Source: Gonatopus flavifemur (taxonomy: Eukaryota; Arthropoda; Insecta; Hymenoptera; Dryinidae). Taken from it: a DNA stretch of 64,000 nt. The stretch is taken from NCBI GenBank assembly GCA_018340375.1, contig JAFFJZ010000001.1, forward strand, positions 62,178,001 to 62,242,000. The letters are read 5' to 3'. A program made the position numbers and the translations under genes. Shown here piece after piece: positions 1 through 12,456 of the stretch. The notes below the pieces were generated by a model, which was not told the origin of the DNA, ran no database searches, and was given only the letters and a program-made list of their open reading frames with translations. Numbering within the stretch: the stretch's first letter is position 1; every line of letters begins with the position of its first letter.

Positions 1-605
1 TTTAAGCATTTCTTTATGATAATCATGAACAACTAATCTACCAATCGATTGAGCCGCTCTTCAGGAGTAAGAAAAACTTTTTTTATTGAAGATTTCTCAC
101 AAAATGGCGGCTGTAGGAGCGTTTTGCAGGAAACTATGGTTTGAAATCGGCAAGCAGCAGAACTCGAAAAGTTTTCATCTGATCGATTTGAAAATTGAAC
201 TGTAACTTAATCGTATGATTATCTGGTGAAGTACGCACGATTTCCACGATTGGTCAACAGGATTTTGTTTCATGAACAATCAAAGTCGATTTTTTTTTTG
301 AAAATTCGAATTGTTTGTTCAAGGTCTCGCCGGTTTGCGAAAAAAATTCTTAAAATTATGATCGTGTGTACTTCACTAGATAATCACACAATGAAGTGAC
401 AGTTCAATTCTCCAGTCGACCGGATGAAAACTCTTCGAGTTCTGCTGCTTGCCGACTTTTAACCATAATTTCCAGCAAAACGCTCCTACAGCCGCCATTT
501 TGTCAAAAAATCTTCAATGAAAAAAGTTTTTCTCACTCTTGAGGAGCTGCTCAGTCGATTGGTGTATTGGTTGTTCATGATTATCATAACGGAATGCTCA
601 AAAAA
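1..605. repeat. Long foldback (inverted-repeat) element at the window edge
   Basis: The first ~240 bases and bases ~361-600 are inverted copies of each other. Both arms carry AAAATGGCGGCTGTAGGAGC, the phrase GGCAAGCAGCAGAACTCGAA with small changes, and a terminal ATGATAATCATGAACAAC. The arms differ by scattered substitutions, so the element is not recent. The spacer of about 120 bases is AT-rich. The left end may be cut by the window start, so target duplications cannot be judged. There is no open frame of note. It is probably a non-autonomous DNA transposon of the foldback type; superfamily unknown. Confidence 0.8.
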
Positions 606-3600
606 ATTATTGAAAAAAGCTTTTTTGTTTTTAGAGAATAAGGGGGATATAACCCATTAAGTAACTCAGGAATAACTCTCAAAGAAATACCTTTCACTTG
701 GTCCCGCAATACTATTCAAATGAGAGGAGCGATTAGAACGTTGACTAATAAATATACTAATAAATTATACCTCAGTGTTACCAACAATCTCGACCACAAT
801 GTGATAGTATATAAAGTGATAATTACCCCCATCATTTCATTGAGAATAAGTATTATAATCACTGTTACCCAGCAAAAATAGTTCAAAGGGATCCAACCAT
901 GTTTCCATTGAATTGACCTATTTTTTTAAGTTACTTTAACCATTTTTTGGTGATCATAATTATTTTTTTTTGGTAATCATGGCTATAAAAATGTAGTTGC
1001 ACGTTTGCTTCATCGTTTTCTACGATTCTTTTTTTTTATTATATTTTTATTGTTCGAACTGCAACTCTTATCTCTAACTTTCTGGGAGTGAAAAATTTAC
1101 TCTTAAACAGTGAAAATACAGGTAATTTGAAAAAAGTGAGAATTTTCACTCTATTGGAGTGAAAGTTTGGCTCGTCTCAATCTATAAAGAAAAATTTCCA
1201 CTCTCGTTGGACTTGCAGTGTTTTCATTTCTCAGGATTGCATGTTCATTCCAAAAAATCGAGAGAAAATTCCATTTTGTGAGCATTAATGAGTTAAGGAC
1301 ATATCATTCGGGTAAAACCAATATTTCATCGGACAACACTGAAATTGTGCATTTCTGATATTTCTAATCCTGATAATTCTCATCTCCAAGACATCTCAAG
1401 TACTTTGCTTACATCCTTCCACATTGCGAAAATCATTTTACATCATTTTCAATCTCTTAATTGTAGATTGTGATGATACCAAAGTTTGTAAATCCCTCAT
1501 CGGGGTCTGTTACAGTCTCCAACACCCGAAAAGTTGAAAGACTAATGAATAGATGCTAATGATATTCATTTGATGTCACCATAAAAACTTCAATCGGGCA
1601 GTTCCAAATCCAGTTCACATTGAAGTGGGTTAAAATCAGCGCAAGGAGTGATTTTTGTATTTTTTTTCCAATACCTTTTCACATAATGGAATTTTATTGG
1701 AAGAAAAAAAACCTGAGTGAATGCGGTAAAACAAAATTCTTCATCAAAGATTCAACATCTTGACGGAATGAAACATCTGAAAGATCTGAACGATGAAGTG
1801 TTATATAATTAAACCCGGAGAATATTTCGAGATACCTTAACAGTAGAAAAAAAACTTCTATCGGTTTATTTTTTTTCCACGATTTCCTTGTCTTGAAATT
1901 TCAAGATTCAATGGGGGAACGCATTTGCTCCGTAAGCATGGTATAGAATATCGTATGCGTAAAAATAGACACCGGACGTCCCCACTCTTTACCGAATAGC
2001 CGTCGACTCGAATCGTTGGTGATCCAAATTTGGCTGCAACCGTTAACTCGGTTGATCCTCGACCAACGATGTCAGATTTCAAATATCGAACGAGGAAATT
2101 TGATCGATGGAACTATTCGAATGATATCTCATTGAAAGACAATTCTCATAAATCAAATAACATTCATTCTCATCGACTTGCGTGGTTTGTCAAATTGTCT
2201 CCCACTTATCACCAATCATAAATTTTCATAAAATACCCAATATATTCGATATCATCGATATGAGAACTGTCTATGGACGAGTACTCGGTAAGAACCTATT
2301 TACCTTTGAATAATTACGCGAAGGGAAGATCGAATCGTTAAACGCACTCTAAGATTCATGAATTATTCATCGACCTCGCTAAAGAGACGATTTCAAATTT
2401 AGTTCGATCGATACTGGATTCATAATTGATTCTCTGGTATTCAAATTTGTCTTGACTATTCGTTCGTCAAACTCATTGATTTTCTTCAATTTCATTTCCA
2501 ATAGAATCAACACATCAAAGTTTGTTAAGACGAACAATGAATGTATTTATTCGAAAATTGAAGCAGAATTTTTTCGAGAAGAAATAAAACTATGTTTGAT
2601 TTAGATATTTTTGTTACAGCATTTGGATTCCACGGATACCTACGGTTCAAGCCAAACGGGACTTCTATGGCTGCTTCTATACTTGATATACTTTCTAGCT
2701 AATTTATTGCTAATTTATTCATCGATCGATTGACGATTGTTCTTGCGAAGAAAGAATGGGAATCGATTATTCGACGCTCAATTCATACCATGAACTGAGA
2801 AATATCATGAAATTTATCTATAAAGTATTCGCAACATCCGTCATTCCAAAAGATTAACGATCTAAAATAAGATAAAATGATTTGAATATCTTCTCGTGAA
2901 TTTCAAATACGATACCTCGAATGTAACTTCGAATCAAGAATGGATTTCATCCATGGAATTTTCTTCGAAGATGGCAATACATATGTACATTTGGCATTGT
3001 TCCCAATGTTGATTTAGAGAAATTTGAGGAGTTTACGTTCGGAAGTTTCACATGTTGCGTCTATAGTACAAGAAAACAAGAGTGGATTCGTGGTGATCTA
3101 TTAGAAATACATAAACAATCTTTAACTTGTGAACAAATTTGTTACTGGTTGATACAATAAATGGAATTTGGTAAGGAAATGATGAACAGTCGAGTTTTGG
3201 CTACCGTGCCGCGTTGTCTTCGTATTTGCTGGCAAACGATTGACTTGACGCCTTCTTTTTATTTATATGCACACATACGCGTAATTGGCTGTCCGCGCCC
3301 CATCGCTAAGTTTAGAAGCGCTCACTCCTCACCATCCAAAGCGATATACCTTTCAGATCCCAGAGAGATTTCAAAGATACATCTCAAATGCCTCCGATGT
3401 CGAAAGATGGCGAGGATGATAATGATCGAGAGACAAGAGTAAAACGCCTGACGCCAAGGGAAAAATAAATGCTTTTTTTCCCCTGTAAAAAAAGAAGAAA
3501 GAAGTAAGCGAAGAATCTAAAAAAGGAAAGATTCGATATGGAAATCATCATGAAATTTCACTGAAGACACTTGGAAAACACTCTCTTTCTACACATTCTT

Positions 3601-3940
3601 CGTCACTCGTTCGTTACGAGTGGGAAAGACAAATTTTTGACTCTCTGTTTCTGTATTTCAGAAATCTTTATAACGAATAGCAGCATGGAAATTGGAATTG
3701 ATTCCGAATTTCCAAACACTTGAAACACTAACTCGAAGAAAAATAACAGAAATGAAGAAGAGAGAGGTTGAAGCACTGTACCGTAGAGTCAAATATCACT
3801 ATCAAATATCACAATCAGGGTTGATATGTAGAGTTTACAAATCACTGACACTTGGAAGATTCGTTTGAATATCCTGGAGAAACATACACACTTTTCGAGC
3901 TGATAGAGTAAGAGTTCTTTAGAAAGTTTGTCCACGTCAC
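606..3940. other. AT-rich stretch without a supportable gene
   Basis: I see no transposon ends, RNA gene or convincing coding sequence here. Two weak points are worth noting. A minus-strand open stretch from about 2115 down to 1993 reads KSDIVGRGSTELTVAAKFG and ends at a possible donor (TCG|GTAAAG, intron bases 1992-1987). A plus-strand frame at 3388-3468 (MPPMSKDGEDDND...) is short and closed by a stop. Neither has a partner exon that I can find. A patch at 1085-1215 carries several copies of AGTG/CACT-rich sequence resembling the repeat at 9295-9600. Confidence 0.4.
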
Positions 3941-3947
3941 TAACTTC

Positions 3948-4260
3948 CTTGCGTTTTTTTCGTACGTGTCAAACGGAAATGGCTTACCTTTAGAAAAACG
4001 AAATAAACGTCCGGATGTCTGTCTGACCAGCTGTACGGACCTTAGGCAGCTGACTGTGCCACGGTATAAGCGTCAGCTACCCCTCAATCTCTCTTGAAGC
4101 GCTCGCGTGTTCCATGAGTCCCGGAGCAAAGAGCACCACGCTCATTGGTCACATCATTTTTAGGCGAGCTATACTGGCTGCAACCGTCTCTACCCGCCTT
4201 GCTACCTTCGTCCCGGAGCCAAAAATAATCGGAAACTGTAAGCGGAGCCGACTACGCCTC
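3948..4260 (-). promoter_or_regulatory. Candidate minus-strand promoter and non-coding first exon
   Basis: This stretch is clearly richer in G+C than its surroundings. Read on the minus strand it has a CCAAT box (GACCAATGAG; ATTGG on the plus strand at 4144-4148) and an adjoining TGATGTGAC. Lower down it reaches a good splice donor, CTAAAG|GTAAGCC, whose intron begins at 3987. Together these would make a first exon between roughly 4140 and 3988 of a gene running leftwards. No start codon with a long frame is seen in it, so it would be 5' untranslated. The transcription start is not fixed by any motif I can see. Confidence 0.3.
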
Positions 4261-4269
4261 TACTTTCTC

Positions 4270-5256
4270 TGATGCTTGTATATCTTTTTATCTTCCTAAC
4301 TCGTTGAGTATTCCCTCAATTTTCTAATTCGTTTGATCTATGATACGTAATCAGTCTAAGGGAATTCCCATCTTTTTGGATCGTGGAATCGATATCGAAG
4401 CTTCGATCGATCGGGACTTGGTTTAGGGTCTCCGAGGCTCGACCCGATGAAAATGAAATTATTTGTCTTTTCGAATTCCAAACACGAATATACGAATATT
4501 TTAACGAAACAGTAGAATGGTGAGTCAATGTGGGATAATGCGTATGAATTGCTGTTCTTTTAATTATTGTGTAATATCGTCACGATCGAATAGAAATATT
4601 ATTGTTTCGATGTTATTTCTAGGCTGTTGTAATGATATCGTATCGTTCTTGGAATTGAAGATCTTGTTAGATTAAATAGGTCAAGGCTCCATCGCAGTCG
4701 GGATTGACAAGTCAATTCAAGTATGATTTAATTTGACGCAAAATTCATCAAGTGCAAAAATACGGATAGTAAATGACTGATTTTTTGTGTATTCTTTCTT
4801 CTATGCATTCCATGGTATCTTTCAATTGTCATTTTTCTAACGCTCTCTGTTGTTACACTATCATTTTCCCTTCTTCTCATCCACCACCCATGAAACAAGA
4901 GAAAACTAGAATTGAAGATTGATCAATGTTATAAACATTCTATAAAATATTCTCGCCTGTTCCCAATATCCCAGGAAGCACAAAGATATCATATTCACGC
5001 AGGTTCTATATTAAAATATGCGTAATACGATCGTTATACGCTTCGTATAGTTTATGTATCGGATATTGCCAACTTGACGACATAAAATTCAAATTATGGA
5101 AATTCTGACATGAAACTTAGTTGTATCCTCGGCGGAGGCAACGTACCGCATCGGCCACAGTGCGGTATTGATGAAATTTGATAATTCTCGATAATGCTGA
5201 TCAAAAATCTGAGTTTGAAACTGATAAATTCAATGTACGGGACGTCAATTAGGTGA
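4270..5256. other. No recognisable feature
   Basis: AT-rich DNA. I see no transposon ends, array or exon with good splice sites. A short GC-richer patch at about 5126-5170 (TCGGCGGAGGCAACG) has no partner or frame. Confidence 0.4.
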
Positions 5257-5594
5257 CCCAAGCGTGTATTTACTACAGATCCAAAGTGGGTGCTTATGCT
5301 ACCTAACGTGGGACCAACTCTGGGATGATAACATCGTTTCCAGCCTGGCTGCGTTGCTTTGCCCGAGGACTAGGTGATACAATGGACCCTGACCTGAGCC
5401 GATTTTGGCTCAACTTAGGGCCGGGCTCGCACCAAAGTTCAATATTTCCATTTTCTACGGACTATAATTATATGGGAACAAACAATAGGGCCAAGATTAG
5501 TCCAAGATGGGTCCCATTGTCATTTCCCAATACTGGATTCAAGCAAATGGACCCTGCTTGGGCCTATTGCCAATATCGGCAATACACACTTGGG
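5257..5594. mobile_element. CCC/GGG-class miniature transposon, GGGCCAAG family, copy A
   Basis: The ends are CCCAAGCGTGTATT at the left and AATACACACTTGGG at the right, an inverted pair. The inside is rich in GGGCCAAG and GGGACCA phrases and shares long stretches with the second copy at 5732-6626, for example TTGCTTTGCCCGAGGA and TTCCCAATACTGGATT. The flanking dinucleotides are GA and AA, so the duplication is imperfect here. A 97-codon open frame lies inside but has no protein character and is not preserved in the sister copy. Confidence 0.7.
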
Positions 5595-5731
5595 AATGAT
5601 TATGAAATACAAGTTTAGGGAGTGATCGATGGTGTTGAACATGTGTCTTATCTTGAAATGAGGAGATTCACGATAGGGTAGCTACTATGAAATATGTGAA
5701 TTAGGTAGGACAAGACAAAAGTTTGATTTTT

Positions 5732-6626
5732 CCCAAATGTGTATTAACGGCGGGCCCAATCTAAGCCCAAGGTGGGTGCCCATGCTGCACAACGTGGGGC
5801 CAAGCTGTGCAGACAAATGGGGCTAACCCAGAGATGATAACATTGTTCCTAGCTTGGCTGTATTGCTTTGCCCGAGGATTGGTAACACCATGGGCCCAGC
5901 ATGAACCCAGACTAGGCAATCAATACTGCCCCTTCCTTTTTTTTTGAAATTGGAAAATTGCTTCCCTAGTAAAAATGAATTATATAAGAACATACATAAA
6001 GCATACAGAAGCCATACATGGTCAAATATGACCATACATAATTAATACGCAATCCATATTGAATCCGTATATGATCATATATGGTCCATATAGAATCCAT
6101 ATATGACCCTTCGATGCAAGACTTTCCCATACATGTGAAAAAATTCTGTCACATATGGAATATTTTTCGTATATGAATTTTATATGTATTTTGTATGGAT
6201 TATGTATGGGTCATATATGTTCGTTTTTCACTAGGGTTTGAATTCTACCCCAGCGGGCATGAATTTCAGCCCCACTTTGGCCCAGTCTTGGCCCTAGTGT
6301 TGAGCCCCATTGTGCCTACATAGGCCCAAGACTAGACCAAAGTGGGACCACAATTCATACACGCTGAGGATTTTACATACATGCTCGGGATATAAATTCA
6401 CTCCAATCTTGGCCTAACGGTGGTCTAAATTGGGGCCAAATTCAAATGTGCCTGCACTAAGATTCATTATTTCCATCTTCTATCAACCATAATTGTATGG
6501 GTAAGCACAACAGGGCCAAGATTTAGTCAACATGGGCCCCATCGTCATTCCCCAATACTGGATTAAAGAGGATGAACCCAGTCTGGGGCCCATTGCCATT
6601 ATAGGCAATAGCAATACACGCTTGGG
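5732..6626. mobile_element. CCC/GGG-class miniature transposon, GGGCCAAG family, copy B (interrupted)
   Basis: The left end CCCAAATGTGTATTAACG and the right end GCAATACACGCTTGGG are inverted matches, and TT flanks both sides as a 2-bp target duplication. The interior aligns with copy A in direct orientation but is longer even after removing the insertion at 5964-6236. The two copies lie 137 bp apart. Copy B received a second transposon after it landed, so it is the older event. Not coding. Confidence 0.75.
5964..6236. mobile_element. CCCTAGT-ended miniature transposon nested in copy B
   Basis: Terminal inverted repeats are CCCTAGTAAAAATGAA and TTCGTTTTTCACTAGGG, flanked on both sides by TT. 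The interior is full of palindromic CATATATGG and related ATATG words, so the whole element can fold back. It interrupts the GGGCCAAG-family element, which shows relative age. No coding frame. It fits the 2-bp-duplication CCC/GGG class. Confidence 0.8.
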
Positions 6627-6834
6627 TTATTGAAAAGTGATCTAGTATTCTTCCAAGTATCATTTTTCAAGATAACTTAGATCTTGAAACATTTGAGGAA
6701 CTCTCACGGACGTTCGTTAGAGTTCTTTACGTTCAAATACTCTCACGTTTGTGATTAAATTTTTATCGTATATCCATTGAACGTTTAGTAGCTATTTTAT
6801 TCCCTTTTAGGTTGTGAACCCGTGTATCACACCA

Positions 6835-7665
6835 CACTGTAAAAAATAATCGGAATTCTCCTGTGTAAATCAACCGGAAAATTCCAATTACTGATTAGGA
6901 AATCAATTTCCGGTACATTTATATGAAATTTCTCATACATTTATCTGAAAATTCCAAATTTTATGGGATTTTTCCCAACATTTCGCAGTAAATTTCCGGA
7001 CAAGTTGGGAAAATTCCTAACGCATGTATGTGTTAATTCTGCCGTACAAATTAAAAAGGCACTTAAGTCACTTTTTTGACGAAAATGAGATTTTGATATC
7101 AATCGATTTGGAAGAGAATTCTGAATCTATCTGTCGAAACGAAAATTAGAAAAGATGAATAGTTTTTGCGTTACTGCAAGTTTTATGCGACGGAAATTCG
7201 TTCATCCCTGATGAAAAAAGACCTAAGTCTTGGAAAAGTTGTATTTGGCGTGAAGAAACGCTCGTTCATCATCAATTTACAACTGAGAGCGAACCTAAGT
7301 CGACTTAGGTTCTTCTTGATTTGTAAAAGTGTCGAGGATCAGCCTTGAATACAAGACCACGCGGGCGCTTTTACAAGTAAAATACCCTTGTGTCGACTTG
7401 AGGGCTTTTTTCTCTTGTATTGTTCTAAGTGAACAAACGCATGTCGTTTTTCTCAGTGCCAATAACAAAAAAGTTGGAATTTTTTTACGGAATCGGAAAG
7501 AGAATGATCATTTCACGTTAAAAATGTTTAAACATTTATTGAAATGATATTTTTCAAGGTCTTTTCGTAAGGAAATCGTTTTCGTCGATTATCTCCGTTC
7601 GAGGCTGAACAGACTTAAGTGTCTTTTTAACTTGTACGGCAGAATTACTCCACATAAATATATAG
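6835..7665. mobile_element. CACTGTAAAAA-ended element, interrupted and truncated
   Basis: It starts CACTGTAAAAAATAATCGG after a CA dinucleotide, and repeated GGAAATTTCC-like palindromes follow. The same end and style of interior occur at 30515-30706 in reverse orientation. It is broken at 7035 by the TA-flanked element 7036-7645, and sequence after 7647 probably continues it. I cannot find its right end. Confidence 0.5.
7036..7645. mobile_element. TA-flanked inverted-repeat transposon (Tc1/mariner-like)
   Basis: The termini are inverted copies for about 38 bases: ATTCTGCCGTACAAATTAAA at the left and its near-complement TTTAACTTGTACGGCAGAAT at the right. TA lies directly outside both ends (7034-7035 and 7646-7647), which suggests a Tc1/mariner-type insertion. 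The 610-base body has only short frames (60 and 72 codons) with no transposase motif that I can see, so this is a non-autonomous copy. It sits inside an older CACTGTAAAAA-ended element. Confidence 0.75.
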
Positions 7666-8526
7666 GGAAAACTGTTTGAAGAAGTTGACTGGGACTTGAT
7701 GAATTAAATGCGGATTCTTAAAATTCTTCTTCAACTCTCGTATTGTACGGTAACTATACGATAACTATACGAACTGAAATTTTCATTGAGTTCACCAAAC
7801 GGACTTGTTTCTTTCAAAAATGTCACACTAAAAGAGTCATGACACGTCTGCACCATTTTCTTGTTCAGTTGGTTATTGAAATAAATTCATCGCGATGAAC
7901 ATACTGTGTTCATCATAATCAGAAAATATCAATATCAAATTACGTGAGCATCAATCTTCATCATACTAAGCAATCTAAATTTAACCGACTTTGACTGGTT
8001 TGGAAAGTATATTCGATGAGCCTAATTACTGAGGAATTGAACTGGAAATTCTGAAAGCTCGGTATCAAAGGAAAAGTATATTCGATGATAATTCGAAATT
8101 AATACGATCGAATAAGGTTTTGATTTGATCCCGCGCGTTAATTAGATTCGTAAACCATCATGTCAATGTCTGCGATCCATGTAATTTTCTTTTGAAAATA
8201 TAATAGTTTGCCATCGATTACAATATAATTTCCTTTACGTTCTAGTTGCAGATTTGTTAAAATCATTCAACAATTCGAAAAATATTTTATTCGTCGTAGA
8301 GCCAGATTATTTCATAAAGATAGTTTGAATTGTTCACACACGACCTCCGTGCTGAATTTTTAAATCATTGATTACTCCTTCCAATTCGATGAACTGCTCA
8401 AAAAGTTGTGTATAAATTTTGTATGTCGGACTTTACACGTGTTGTAACAAGCAGCGGCAGCGTTTTTCTATCACATCTTCCCCAGCAAGAATGCTTTAAT
8501 AATTCTCTAGGCTATTAAGAGACCTT
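7650..8526. other. No recognisable feature
   Basis: AT-rich DNA with no clear transposon ends, exon or array. The first bases probably belong to the interrupted element that starts at 6835. Confidence 0.4.
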
Positions 8527-9018
8527 CCCGAAGCTTCAGCGAACGTTCAGATCAGATGTGTATAGATCGGGTCGAAGGTTCATTGGAGCTAACTTTTAGA
8601 TTCACAAACGTTTGACAAAGGTTCTACGGACGTTGAAATGTCCACCTCGAAATGCCTCTAGGAAACGTAGATGGAACGTTCGTTGAAGGTTCATCGAAGG
8701 TTTAACGAAGCTTTACAAAAATATCTATACTTATATTGATTGTCATCATTTTATATGAAAAATAAATGAATTAATAAACATAAATTATTATAAATTAATC
8801 TAAGTATAGATATTTTTGTGAAGCTTCCTCAAACCTTCGATGAACCTTCAGCGAACGTTCCATCTATGTTTCCTGGGCGTATTTCGAGGCGGACATTTTA
8901 ACGTCCGTAGAACCTTTGTCAAACGTTTGTGAATCTAAAAGTTAGCTTTCTTGAACCTTCGACCCGATCTATACAGATCTAATCTGAACGTTCGCTGAAG
9001 CTTCATGTTCTCTTCAGG
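8527..9018. mobile_element. CCCGAAG-ended foldback transposon, copy 1 of 2
   Basis: This 492-base element folds back on itself. The left arm reads GCTTCAGCGAACGTTCAGAT and the right arm reads AATCTGAACGTTCGCTGAAGC. The centre is AT-rich around TAAATTATTATAAATTAATC. TT flanks both ends. The left end lacks 11 bases (GAGAACATGAA or equivalent) present at the right end and in the sister copy at 37089-37580, consistent with a deletion between two GAAG words. Not coding. Confidence 0.85.
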
Positions 9019-9294
9019 TTAGTAGGCCTAGCAAGTCTGCCCAAAAGAGGGAGTACCGACTTCTGAAGTTTACAAGATGATCAGAGTGATTTTTACTCAG
9101 GTAACCTTTCTATTAAACTTTCATAAGTACAGCACGAAATACTTCGAATGTTCCACTTGATGCTCAGTATCCGCTGAAATTCATTAATACGTTCCAGACG
9201 TTATCTGATACATGCCTTCCTTTCAACGAGGAATTGGTGTTCGACATTTACTCATAAAATCGCTAAATTCTTTATATTCGTTGATTACTTCAAC

Positions 9295-9600
9295 TCCCTA
9301 AAATTTTAAGAGTGAGATTTCACTCTTCAGCCAGCCAAAAGTGAGCCTGTCGAAATTTTGAGTGAAATTTCCACTCTTTTAGAGTGATATTCCAAGGTTT
9401 GAGGTTAGAAACTCACAGCCACTCAAATTCTAGAATCAATTTTTCACTCTAAAAGAGTGAGGGTTCATCCGGAACGAGGGAAAATCCCACTCGAAGCGGA
9501 CTGGCTCACTTCTGAGACTCAGTGGAGTAAAACACGTGATTTTCCACTCTTTTAGATTTAGAGAGAAGAGATTGCAGTACTGTCGTTGAGTTTTAAAAAC
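9295..9600. repeat. Interspersed repeat with AGAGTGA / TCACTCT words
   Basis: The sequence is dense in AGTGAG and CACTCTTTTAGAG words and closely matches 30440-30860, including GTGAGATTTCACTCTT, GAAACTCACAGCCACTC and GGCTCACTTCTGAGACT. The right part ends GCAGTACTGTCGTTGAG, which resembles the terminal CAGTACCCTCTCGTTATAA of the pogo-like element at 29653-30871. It is likely a relic of the same family, without clean ends here. Confidence 0.65.
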
Positions 9601-10500
9601 CAATTATACCCTTTCCAGCATTATTTCTTATAACATTGTTTAAACTCCTTCAGAAATACCGGAATTTTATGCACAAATTATGAACAAATATGAAAAACTA
9701 TGAGGAATTTTTTTCACCCGGACTATCAAAGCGAACTCAGTTTATAGCACAAAAATATAAAATTCCTCAATCTTCAAGATTCCCTGATGATTTTCAAGAA
9801 AACCACAAAGAATTCATTAAATCCACATGAAATCCAATGGAATTACATTTCGAATGAAATAAAACAATATAAAATCGAATCCAAAAATGGAAGATCGTGT
9901 TGTTCTATATGCGATAACGCTCGCAGGATCGCTTCCCCGGGAATGCTCTCATCTAGAGACAAGAATAAGTAAACTTTCCTAGAATTCGAATCATCGTTCC
10001 TGGAAAGTTTGGTAATTGTATGGCGCACTTGGAGCATAATGATAGATAGCGTTCAGTTCGATGATATTTGACATGAGTTCCTAAACTTTAGCGACATGTG
10101 AATACTGTTTCTCTGATTATTATGGAATAAGAGTTCCCAGAAATTTGAATTATATAATGCGAAAAATACTCCTGCATTCTATGATTACGCAGCTTGCATT
10201 TGAAACTGCAGGATTGCTGTAGAGAAATATTCATATCCGATCGTTACGAAAGGACGTGGGGTTTTTCAATCAACGATTGGATTCACGTGTGCTTTCGTTT
10301 GCACCATTATCCAGTTACCAGTATGTGTGAAATTGTGGAGTGTGATGATTCGATGCATGCAAAAAAAATACTACCCCCTGATCACTTTTTCACTTTTGTT
10401 GCAGCCGAATTGTTTTTCTATTCAAACATCAACCACAAAAAATTGTACTGTCACAGCTCAAACTCTTGCTGCGAGACAACTCGTTAATAACTGCAGCTGC
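9601..10500. other. AT-rich stretch, no supportable gene
   Basis: No transposon ends are seen. A GC-richer patch at 9890-9960 is open in more than one frame. On the minus strand it follows a fair acceptor (TTCTTGTCTCTAG|ATGAGAGC), but the frame closes after 15 codons, so I do not call an exon. Confidence 0.35.
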
Positions 10501-10501
10501 A

Positions 10502-10747
10502 CACTGAGAAAACGTTTCTTCCAGTGAAACAAAATTTTGGTTGAAATGAACGCAAAAAAACTTTTTTGTTGGCTGAAATAAAATTTATTTAGGGTAAATA
10601 AAATTTACTTGTCTGTAAGAAAGGCTTAATTATTGTGAACCAAATCTTGTTCATCCCAAACAAATTTTATTTCAGTCAAACAAAAAGTTTCTTCGCGTTC
10701 ATTTCAACCAAAATTTTGTTCAGCTGGAACAAACTGTGTTTTCAGTG
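10502..10747. mobile_element. CAC-class foldback element with CACTGAGAAAAC ends
   Basis: The ends are CACTGAGAAAAC and GTTTTCAGTG with CA duplicated outside (10500-10501 and 10748-10749). The arms match further inward: AAAATTTTGGTTGAAATGAACGC is answered by GCGTTCATTTCAACCAAAATTTT. The whole 246-base element can form a hairpin. Not coding. Confidence 0.85.
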
Positions 10748-10749
10748 CA

Positions 10750-12456
10750 GTAGCAAAAGAATTTAGATTAAAAATGTGAGGAGCTGCCATAGCGAATTCA
10801 TTTCTTTTCGTGTGCCACAGAACCAGACAATTCTCATATGGACGAGGGCCAATAGCGTGAAGACTAGAGACGAACGATCTTGACAGAGACTATTCTTTTT
10901 CTGTGAAAAAATTATCGAATTTATATAGATTTATGTAAAACCTCGATCAAAATTCGATATAAATTTTATAAGAAAGAATCGACCACGTTTGACCAGTGAA
11001 TCCAAACATTTTTGGTATCATACTACTTGAACTGTCAACAATATACAATAAAATATCATACAAACAACATACAATTCTACACCTTTGAATATTCTCGCTT
11101 TCGTATTGATATATCAAATATTTGTTCCCCTGCGTTCAATCTTTATTCTGTTCGCAAAATTCCACAATGAAGTATTATTATTCATCACTAGGGGACGAAT
11201 AAATTGACTAGTTTTTGCTGCATTGTAGATGAAGAAATATTACCATCGTGCCAGCAATTCGAATTCATAGACAAGAAACTTATCAGAAAATGTAGCACTG
11301 TCCATGAACGTTATAGACAAAAGCTTGAGGTATGATACACAGTACACGTAGAAATAATTGAAAATACAAATAAAATTTCTCTTTCTCTGAAATAAGTGTT
11401 GCACGTATTTGAAAATTATGTCACCCGATTTATAATTGCTTAAAAGTAACATTTTCCATCATTTTATATAACTTTGTATGTAAGCCAAGTTTTATTTTAG
11501 TTTCACACGTTTCAGCATGACTGAGAAGATCAGAAAATAACTCAGATAAAATGAGGGTTCATTTATTCTTGAGTAGTGCACACGGTATATTAATGTACTG
11601 CTGATTATTACGAAAAATCAACATCTTTGTGGAACATAGATGAAGAATTATGATCGATTTTTCTTCAATATTGTGTAATCGTACGGAAACAACAAAAAAT
11701 GTTAAGTGGACGAAGTTCGTTCACTATTAACACATCATGTTGAATTAAATATTAATTCAATAATATTCGACTGAAGTGTGTTGAATGTTTTACTTATTCA
11801 ATTTTCTCTCGTGAAAACAAGAAAATGAAATAAGTTGGGAATTCATAACGTTGATGAATAGTCATTTTCACGATTTGATTCCGAAGCAACATAACTTTTA
11901 ATGAATTACCAACATATTATACAATGAAATTATGCTATCAAATTTTATTATTACGCACGATCCCTATGCGTTTTGATTCATTCTCCGAGCTATAAACATA
12001 CAGAACGGATGGAATGAGAATGGGTAATAGGTCGAATTTTGTTCTGATATAAAAGATTGTCAATTCTCTTCTCAAAAATATTGGAATGGACATAGCAAAT
12101 AACTTTATATTGTGATCTTATTTTTTCAATGTACCAGAAAATGTATGTCTCGTCGATTTTACTCTCTTCTCTTTTCTTCGTCTACTCTTCCTTCTCGATT
12201 CGCAGATAGCTTGACTATTTCCATCCAATGCATACACAACATTAGTGCAGATTGAAAGATCTAACGCTGATGGATAGTTATTTTAAACCATTGAATAGAC
12301 GCAGAAATATCGCATACGTCAACGAGGTATTCGATCATTTAATTACACGCGTATAATCATGGGAATACGAATACAAATCTCGTATCATTCATCAACGCTA
12401 TTCCATTCCCTTTTTTTTAATATCGAAAATGATTGTGTCATACATTAATTCATTCA
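10750..12456. other. No recognisable feature
   Basis: About 1.7 kb of AT-rich DNA. I see no inverted-repeat ends, tandem array or exon with credible splice sites. A pyrimidine-rich patch lies at about 12155-12200. Confidence 0.4.

Noticed and set aside
1858..2221. Opposite-strand frames of 74 and 63 codons
   Set aside because: They overlap each other and the minus frame lacks an ATG. Only the part next to a possible donor at 1993 is kept as a weak note.
3388..3471. Short frame MPPMSKDGEDDNDRETRVK
   Set aside because: It has plausible codon use and a TTTCAG upstream, but is closed after 27 codons with no good donor or partner exon.
5325..5618. 97-codon frame (MITSFPAWLRCFARGLGDTM...)
   Set aside because: It lies within a miniature transposon and is not kept open in the sister copy at 5732.
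9880..9975. GC-richer patch with a fair minus-strand acceptor before ATG
   Set aside because: The frame after the acceptor stops at 15 codons, and both strands are open in other frames without splice logic.
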